Of a DNA stretch of 64,000 bases, positions 59,052-64,000 are shown one piece after another. Numbering within the stretch: the first letter of the stretch is position 1; every line of letters begins with the position of its first letter. Position numbers and translations under genes: made by a program. The DNA is from Caproiciproducens faecalis (GTDB lineage Bacteria > Bacillota > Clostridia > Oscillospirales > Acutalibacteraceae), in assembly GCF_019448085.1 (NCBI RefSeq), contig NZ_JAGFNZ010000004.1:186001-250000 (forward strand). The letters run 5' to 3'. The notes below the pieces were generated by a model that was not told the DNA's origin, ran no database searches, and saw nothing but the letters and a program-made list of their open reading frames with translations.

Positions 59052-59685
59052 TCCTTATAAAATATTAGGAGTATCTCCAAGCGCGACAGATGAAGAAATT
59101 AAAACCGCTTACCGTGAATTAGCCAAAAAATATCACCCCGATAATTATTCCGGAAGTCCTATCGCCGACCTTGCCGGTGAGAAAATGAAAGAAATTAACG
59201 AGGCTTACGACACGGTTGTTGCGCAAAGAAAACAGCAGAAAAACGGCGGCTACAGCGGTGGTTACACGGCACCCAATACGGGTTATACCGGCCCGAACCA
59301 AACCAATTCCTACTCCGGCTTCAACGACGTGAGAAATCTGATTATGCTGGGCCGTATTGCGGATGCGGAACAGATTTTAAACGGTGTCCCTTCGGAAAAC
59401 AGGAATGCCGAATGGTATTTCTTAAAAGGGACTGTCCTCTATAAAAGGGGTTGGCTGGAAGAGGCATACAACAATTTTGCCAGAGCCTGTCAGATAGACC
59501 CCTACAATGGAGAATACCGCGCGGCGATGAATCAGGTTACCAGTCAGCGAAACGGTGTTTACGGCGGCTACAATCCCAACATGCCCCGTACTGGAAGCTG
59601 CAGCGGATGTGACATGTGCTCGTCGCTGATTTGCGCGGACTGCTGCTGTGAATGTATGGGCGGAGACTTAATCCCCTGCTGCTGA
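59044..59685 (+). CDS. J-domain protein with TPR-like repeat and Cys-rich tail
   Basis: This 213-residue protein starts with a J domain (MSDPYKILGVSPSATDEEIKTAY, HPD in KKYHPDNYSG), which stimulates Hsp70 (DnaK). A Gly/Tyr/Thr/Asn linker follows, then a tetratricopeptide-like pair of helices (WYFLKGTVLYKRGWLEEAYNNFARACQIDPYN) and a C-terminal tail with ten cysteines in about 30 residues, including C-x2-C-x2-C and CCC. It lacks the DnaJ zinc domain, so it is a specialised co-chaperone. It is coupled to the DUF5685 gene upstream and followed 22 bases later by a membrane protein gene, and the three may act together. Confidence 0.85.
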   Translation: MSDPYKILGVSPSATDEEIKTAYRELAKKYHPDNYSGSPIADLAGEKMKEINEAYDTVVAQRKQQKNGGYSGGYTAPNTGYTGPNQTNSYSGFNDVRNLIMLGRIADAEQILNGVPSENRNAEWYFLKGTVLYKRGWLEEAYNNFARACQIDPYNGEYRAAMNQVTSQRNGVYGGYNPNMPRTGSCSGCDMCSSLICADCCCECMGGDLIPCC

Positions 59686-59707
59686 CCTTTTACGGGGAGG
59701 GATCGAT

Positions 59708-60241
59708 TTGAGCAAAACTGTTCGTTTGGCGTTTTGCGGAATTATCACTGCGATTTGCACGATGGCGATGTTCCTGACCGGGCTGATCTCCATAGGAACC
59801 TATGCTTTGCCCGCGTTCGCGGGCATTTTGCTGATTGTGGTTGTGATAGAACTGGGCGCGGGCTGGGCGTGGCCGGTCTACCTGGCGTCTTCACTGCTTT
59901 CCCTGCTGCTCGCGGGGGACAAGGAAGCCGCCATGCTGTTTATAATATTTTTCGGATATTACCCGATTTTGAAAGCGTATTTTGAAAGAATTCATCAGCG
60001 TTTTTTATCCTGGCTGCTGAAATTTGCCGTTTTTAACGCCGCTATGATTCTGGGATTTTTTCTCAGTATTAAAGTGCTGGGTGTACCGGAAGACAGTTTT
60101 ACCGTTTTTGGCGTGTATTTGCCGTGGGCTTTTCTGGCAGCAGGTAATTGCGTGTTTGTTGTGTATGATTACGCAATTTCATCTTTGGTGGGAATGTATT
60201 TTCAGAGGTTTCACCGGTTTGTAGGCAAATGGCTGAAGTAA
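59708..60241 (+). CDS. Integral membrane protein, unknown function
   Basis: This 177-residue protein has about five membrane segments and few charged residues. It starts at TTG 59708, six bases after GGGAGGG. The N-terminal MSKTVRLAFCGIITAICTMAMFLTG resembles the start of several ECF S-component-like proteins, but it has no riboswitch or known substrate signature. It is the third gene of the DUF5685/J-domain unit. A short hairpin with eight T follows. Confidence 0.75.
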   Translation: MSKTVRLAFCGIITAICTMAMFLTGLISIGTYALPAFAGILLIVVVIELGAGWAWPVYLASSLLSLLLAGDKEAAMLFIIFFGYYPILKAYFERIHQRFLSWLLKFAVFNAAMILGFFLSIKVLGVPEDSFTVFGVYLPWAFLAAGNCVFVVYDYAISSLVGMYFQRFHRFVGKWLK

Positions 60242-60261
60242 AATACGGACATATTTGCACC

Positions 60262-60286
60262 ACCCCTGAAAAGGGGAATTTTTTTT
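60262..60286 (+). terminator. Terminator after the membrane protein gene
   Basis: CCCCT and AGGGG form a short stem with a small loop, followed by AATTTTTTTT. The stem is short but the T run is strong. Confidence 0.6.
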
Positions 60287-60345
60287 GTAACAGACAGAAA
60301 AATGAATTGAAGGGAATTACTTCCTGCAAAAACATATAAAGACAC

Positions 60346-60374
60346 TTGATTTTTACGCCGTTTCGAATTAATAT
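60346..60374 (+). promoter_or_regulatory. Probable sigma-A promoter of the MurR/RpiR regulator
   Basis: TTGATT and TAATAT are 17 bases apart, 21 bases before the start codon. Confidence 0.55.
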
Positions 60375-60394
60375 GAATAACAGGAGTTGGTAGA

Positions 60395-61279
60395 ATGAAT
60401 AATCTTTTAGCCGTCAGAATCAGAAACAGGATGGGCGATTTTTCAAAAGGGCAAAAACTGATTGCAAAATATATTGAGGAACACTACGACAAAGTGGCGT
60501 TTATGACTGCTTCCAAGCTCGGTGCTACCGTCGGTGTCAGTGAGTCAACGGTCGTCCGTTTTGCGACGGAAATAGGGTACACCGGTTACCCGGAGCTTCA
60601 GCAGGCTATGCAGGAGATGATCCGCAACAAACTTACCTCCGTTCAGAGAATGGAAGTAACGGCGGGCCGCATCGGCAATAACGACATCCTCGATTCCGTT
60701 TTTAATCAGGATATCGATATTATCCGCAGGACTATGGAAGAAACTCCTCACGAAGATTTTTATCGTTCGGTGGATGCCATTATTAAAGCGCGCAAAATTT
60801 ATATTTTAGGTGCGAGAAGCTCTCTGGCTCTGGCAACTTTTTTATCCTATTACTTTAATCTGATTTTTGAAAACGTCCTTCTGGTGCAGTCGACCAGTGA
60901 AGGCGAGATCTTTGAGCAGATGATTCGCGTGGACGAGCAGGACGTCGTTATCGGCATCAGTTTCCCGCGGTATTCTAAAAAAGCGGTGAAGGCGCTGAAT
61001 TTTGCCCACAACAGGGGTGCTACGGTCGTAGCCATTACGGACAGCGCGCTGTCCCCACTGGCGCTCGAGGCGGATAACCTTCTGCTGGCCCGGAGCGACA
61101 TTGCGTCCATTGTCGATTCACTGGTGGCCCCGCTCAGCCTTATTAATGCGCTGATTGTTACAACTACGCTGAAAAAATCCGAAGAGGTATCTCAGGTGTT
61201 TAAGCGTTTGGAAGATATTTGGGATGAATACGGAGTATACGAAAAGGTAGATGATAAATCCATTGAACCGGCCTTATGA
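60395..61279 (+). CDS. MurR/RpiR family transcriptional regulator
   Basis: This 294-residue regulator has an N-terminal RpiR-type helix-turn-helix domain (KLGATVGVSESTVVRFATEIGYTGYPELQ, about residues 1-77) and a C-terminal SIS domain (YILGARSSLALATFLSYYFN, then VIGISFPRYSKKAVKAL) that binds a phosphosugar. Such proteins control sugar or amino-sugar genes. The genes after it (flavoprotein, cmk, acyltransferases) are not typical targets, so the target may be distant or the gene may regulate itself. It overlaps the next gene by 29 bases. Confidence 0.9.
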   Translation: MNNLLAVRIRNRMGDFSKGQKLIAKYIEEHYDKVAFMTASKLGATVGVSESTVVRFATEIGYTGYPELQQAMQEMIRNKLTSVQRMEVTAGRIGNNDILDSVFNQDIDIIRRTMEETPHEDFYRSVDAIIKARKIYILGARSSLALATFLSYYFNLIFENVLLVQSTSEGEIFEQMIRVDEQDVVIGISFPRYSKKAVKALNFAHNRGATVVAITDSALSPLALEADNLLLARSDIASIVDSLVAPLSLINALIVTTTLKKSEEVSQVFKRLEDIWDEYGVYEKVDDKSIEPAL

Positions 61280-62519
61280 CGCGCTGATTATTGGCGGAGG
61301 AGCTGCCGGCCTGATAGCCGCCGGAACTGCCGCGAGCAACGGACTGCGTGTCTGCCTGCTTGAAAAAAACGCCCGGCCCGGCCGCAAGCTGATGATTACC
61401 GGAAAGGGCAGATGCAATATTACCAACAGCTGCGATGTACAGACCTTCATCTCTTCGGTTCCGTCCAACGGCCGTTTCCTTTACAGTGCCATCAACCAGT
61501 TTACCCCGCAGGACACCATCCGCTTTTTTGAAGATTTGGGTCTCCCTGTCAAAACGGAACGCGGCAACCGGGTGTTTCCGCAGTCCGACAAGGCGGTAGA
61601 CGTGGTTGATAAGCTGGTTGGATTTGTCAGGAGCGGCGGGGTCAACCTTATAACCGGCGAAGCGAAAAGGCTGATTTTAAAGGATCATACGGTTTTCGGT
61701 GTAGAACTGCAGGGCGGTTCTCAGATTTTGGCGAGCTCCGTAGTGGTTTGCTGCGGCGGCGCTTCCTATCCCGGCACCGGTTCCACCGGCGACGGTTATC
61801 GCTTGGCCAGACAGGCCGGCCACACCGTGACCCAGCTGCGTCCTTCCTTGGTACCGCTGGTCGCTTACGGTGAAGAATGCCGGAGCATGATGGGACTTTC
61901 GTTAAAAAATGTAGCCCTGAAAGTATTTGATACCGTAAAAAAGAAAAATATATATGAAGATTTCGGGGAAATGCTCTTCACGCATTTCGGTGTTTCCGGC
62001 CCTATGATTTTAAGTGCCAGCGCCCATATGGGCGAAATGTCACCGGGACGTTACCGTATTTCCGTCGATCTGAAGCCTGCGCTTACCCCGGAGCAGCTTG
62101 ACGCCCGGATTCAGCGCGATTTTGAATTGAACCGCAACAAGGATTTTTCAAATTCTTTGTCCGCGCTGCTTCCCAGCAAAATGATTCCGGTTATGGTCGA
62201 AAAATCGGGCATTCCCGCTGAAACGAAATGCAACCAGATTACCAAAGAGATGCGCAGGGCTTTTGTGAACTTGCTGAAGGCTTACGAGATTTCCATTTCC
62301 GGCTTTCGCCCGATTGAGGAAGCAATTGTCACTTCCGGCGGCGTGAAAACCAGTGAAGTAAATCCAAAGACTATGGAATCAAAACTGGTTCAGGGTCTTT
62401 ATTTTGCCGGAGAAGTGCTTGATGTGGATGCGTACACCGGCGGTTTTAACCTGCAGATTGCTTTTTGCACCGGCCGCCTCGCGGCAAATTCACTGAATAG
62501 GCAGGAGGATCACGAATGA
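61251..62519 (+). CDS. FAD-dependent oxidoreductase, BaiN/RdsA (HI0933) family
   Basis: This 422-residue flavoprotein has an N-terminal dinucleotide-binding motif (ALIIGGGAAGLIAAGTAASNGLRVCLLEKN), GKGRCNITNS, CCGGASYPGTGSTGDGYRLARQAGH and a late GGVKTSEVNPKTMESKLVQGLYFAGEVLDVDAYTGGFNLQIA, all signatures of the HI0933/BaiN family. Members reduce compounds such as bile-acid intermediates, but most have no known substrate. The ATG at 61251 has a poorly spaced AAGG; a TTG at 61263 is the alternative. It overlaps cmk by four bases. Confidence 0.88.
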   Translation: MINPLNRPYDALIIGGGAAGLIAAGTAASNGLRVCLLEKNARPGRKLMITGKGRCNITNSCDVQTFISSVPSNGRFLYSAINQFTPQDTIRFFEDLGLPVKTERGNRVFPQSDKAVDVVDKLVGFVRSGGVNLITGEAKRLILKDHTVFGVELQGGSQILASSVVVCCGGASYPGTGSTGDGYRLARQAGHTVTQLRPSLVPLVAYGEECRSMMGLSLKNVALKVFDTVKKKNIYEDFGEMLFTHFGVSGPMILSASAHMGEMSPGRYRISVDLKPALTPEQLDARIQRDFELNRNKDFSNSLSALLPSKMIPVMVEKSGIPAETKCNQITKEMRRAFVNLLKAYEISISGFRPIEEAIVTSGGVKTSEVNPKTMESKLVQGLYFAGEVLDVDAYTGGFNLQIAFCTGRLAANSLNRQEDHE

Positions 62520-63190
62520 CTGCAATTGCCATTGACGGGCCTGCAGGAGCGGGCAAGAGTACAATTGCACGCCGTGCAGCCAGACAAATCGGCTATATTT
62601 ATGTAGATACCGGCGCACTTTATCGTGCTGTTGGACTTTATATGTTGAAACAGGGAGTGGACACATCGGACTCTCAGGCTGTGACCCCGCTTCTTAAACA
62701 GGTTCATGTTACGCTCGCCTTTCAAAATGGCGAACAAAAAGTAATTTTGTGCGGCGAGGATGTTTCCTGTGACATTCGCACGGCGGAGGTCTCTATGGCG
62801 GCGTCCAATGTTTCGGCAATTCCCGCTGTCAGGGATTTTTTGTTTTCCCTGCAGAAAGACATTGCGAAGACCAACGATGTTATCATGGACGGCCGCGACA
62901 TTGGAACAGTGGTGCTGCCGGACGCTCAGGTCAAAATCTTCCTGACTGCTTCGCCTGAGGAGCGCGCCAGAAGAAGGTACGAGCAGATGATTAAAAAAGG
63001 GGAACAGGCTGATTACAGCGAGGTGCTGAGCGATCTGAAGACGCGGGACTACAACGACTCTCATCGTGCCGTCGCGCCCCTTGTTCCCGCCGCAAACGCT
63101 ATTATCGTAGACACAACAGGCAATACGCTCGAACAGTCGGTGGAGCAGCTGACTTCCATAATTAAAAAAAATCTGCAATATAATAAATGA
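62516..63190 (+). CDS. cmk: Cytidylate kinase
   Basis: Cmk phosphorylates CMP and dCMP to the diphosphates. The 224-residue protein has IAIDGPAGAGKSTIARRAA (P-loop), YVDTGALYRAVGLYM and MDGRDIGTVVLPDAQVKIFLTAS, all typical. It lies between the flavoprotein gene (four-base overlap) and the acyltransferase genes (13 bases). In Clostridia cmk is often followed by plsC and then ispH or a ribosomal S1-like gene. Confidence 0.96.
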   Translation: MTAIAIDGPAGAGKSTIARRAARQIGYIYVDTGALYRAVGLYMLKQGVDTSDSQAVTPLLKQVHVTLAFQNGEQKVILCGEDVSCDIRTAEVSMAASNVSAIPAVRDFLFSLQKDIAKTNDVIMDGRDIGTVVLPDAQVKIFLTASPEERARRRYEQMIKKGEQADYSEVLSDLKTRDYNDSHRAVAPLVPAANAIIVDTTGNTLEQSVEQLTSIIKKNLQYNK

Positions 63191-63203
63191 AACTGGTGAG
63201 ACT

Positions 63204-63839
63204 ATGAAACGTACGCCGCTTTATAATTTTGGCAAGATTTTTGTTCAGGGATTCTTGAAATATTTTATTCCTTATAAGGTTAACAACACGGAATATATGC
63301 CGGAGGACGGCAGAGTAATTGTGTGCTGTAATCATGTCAGCATTTCGGATCCGGTTCGTCTGGCTTTTACACAGCACCGTCAGATCTTTTTTATGTCCAA
63401 AGCGGAGCTGTTTGAAAATAAGGCTTTGGGTCTGCTGCTCTCTTCGCTGGGCGCTTTCCCCGTACAGAGGGGCAGGGGTGACAAGACGGCGATCAATAAG
63501 GCCGCGGAACTGCTTCAAAACGAACAGGCTCTCGGTGTTTTTATCGAGGGAACACGCTCCAAAACGGGGGAGTTTCTTCAGCCCAAGGCAGGCGCTGTGA
63601 TGCTTGCCTATAAATACAACGCTCCGATTCTGCCATGCTGTATTACCGCTAAGGACGGCGGGGTGCCGAAAATGTTCCATAAATGCATCGTTTCGTACGG
63701 AAAGCTGATTCAACCGGAGGAACTCGGCATTGAAAACGGCTCCGGCAGCGAATACCGCAACGCTTCCCGCTTTGTAATGGAAAAAATAGCGGAACTGCGC
63801 GAACGGGATCTGGACACTTTCCTTGCCGCGAGAGTCTGA
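63204..63839 (+). CDS. 1-acylglycerol-3-phosphate acyltransferase (PlsC-type), first copy
   Basis: PlsC-type enzymes add the second acyl chain to lysophosphatidic acid in membrane lipid synthesis. The 211-residue protein has NHVSISDP (motif I, HxxxxD), FPVQRGRGD, and FIEGTRSKTG (motif III), in the usual order. It has no clear membrane segment of its own and probably binds the membrane surface. It lies 13 bases after cmk and one base before a second acyltransferase gene. Confidence 0.9.
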   Translation: MKRTPLYNFGKIFVQGFLKYFIPYKVNNTEYMPEDGRVIVCCNHVSISDPVRLAFTQHRQIFFMSKAELFENKALGLLLSSLGAFPVQRGRGDKTAINKAAELLQNEQALGVFIEGTRSKTGEFLQPKAGAVMLAYKYNAPILPCCITAKDGGVPKMFHKCIVSYGKLIQPEELGIENGSGSEYRNASRFVMEKIAELRERDLDTFLAARV

Positions 63840-63840
63840 A

Positions 63841-64000
63841 ATGAGTCTGTATTTTTTCTGCCTTCGTCTGGCGGCTCCCTTTGCCCGCATGATTTATCGG
63901 GTGCGGTACAAGGGAGTGGACAATATTCCGGAGAGCGGAAAACTGATTCTTTGCAGTAATCACAAATCGGTGATTGATCCGCTTTTTCTCGCCGCGCCTT
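63841..64000 (+). CDS. Second PlsC-type acyltransferase (3' end outside window)
   Basis: An ATG at 63841, one base after the previous stop, opens a frame that runs off the window. The 53 visible residues include a hydrophobic N-terminus (YFFCLRLAAPFARMIY) and the acyltransferase motif NHKSVIDP. It is a second member of the family in tandem with the gene before it; the catalytic end is not visible. Confidence 0.85.
   Translation, partial: MSLYFFCLRLAAPFARMIYRVRYKGVDNIPESGKLILCSNHKSVIDPLFLAAP

Overview
The window is a 64 kb piece of a bacterial chromosome that is almost entirely housekeeping DNA. Gene content and signals point to an endospore-forming member of the Clostridia (Bacillota). Evidence includes strong AGGAGG-type ribosome binding sites, TTG and GTG starts, an H-type small acid-soluble spore protein behind a sigma-G-like promoter, a BofC-like protein, FMN and SAM-I riboswitches, and an ECF-type riboflavin transporter. 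The moderate base composition, the tandem gltX-glnS pair and the mix of families suggest the Oscillospirales (old Clostridium cluster IV, for example Caproiciproducens-like). That placement is an inference, not a measurement.

Layout. 1-3.6 kb: the end of a surface-polysaccharide locus, with two glycosyltransferases and a Wzz/BY-kinase-like protein that lacks kinase motifs. 3.7-7.2 kb: uridine kinase, a BofC-like protein and a divergent class A penicillin-binding protein. 7.3-10.8 kb: hom-thrB-lysC. 11.0-13.8 kb: an accessory patch with a divergent cis-prenyltransferase, a tRNA-Pro remnant, sspH, an AT-rich orphan membrane-anchored protein and an intact tRNA-Pro(GGG), with repeats of the tRNA end between them. 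14-15 kb: two small proteins and superoxide dismutase on the minus strand. 15.2-19.2 kb: a VanY-type carboxypeptidase, gltX and glnS. 19.3-25.4 kb: birA, then a dense run of DUF951, prfA, tsaC, coaE, a lytic transglycosylase and an M18 aminopeptidase. 25.4-29.3 kb: a lipoprotein, pyruvate kinase and a VanY-like protein with lost zinc ligands. 29.4-34.8 kb: rpmE, yigZ, dgt-like, dnaG, rpoD and an Rrf2 regulator. 34.8-47.1 kb: rpoB-rpoC-rpsL-rpsG-fusA-tuf. 47.2-51.3 kb: a CapA-like protein, an FMN riboswitch with ribU, and a SAM riboswitch with metK. 51.3-57.8 kb: recD2, comF, mreB, a chemotaxis receptor and a small protein. 58.2-64 kb: a DUF5685/DnaJ/membrane-protein trio, a MurR/RpiR regulator, a BaiN-like flavoprotein, cmk and two plsC-like acyltransferases, the second cut by the window edge.

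Functionally, most of the window is core machinery: transcription (rpoB, rpoC, rpoD), translation (rpsL, rpsG, fusA, tuf, prfA, gltX, glnS, rpmE), replication (dnaG, recD2), cell-wall building and turnover, and precursor metabolism. I found no CRISPR array, transposase, integrase or phage gene. I did not find a clearly new multi-gene system. The best leads are smaller: two apparently dead enzyme relatives, the tRNA-Pro patch and its orphan gene, a terminator that buries the next gene's ribosome binding site, and a DUF5685 protein with aspartate-rich motifs like those of isoprenoid synthases.
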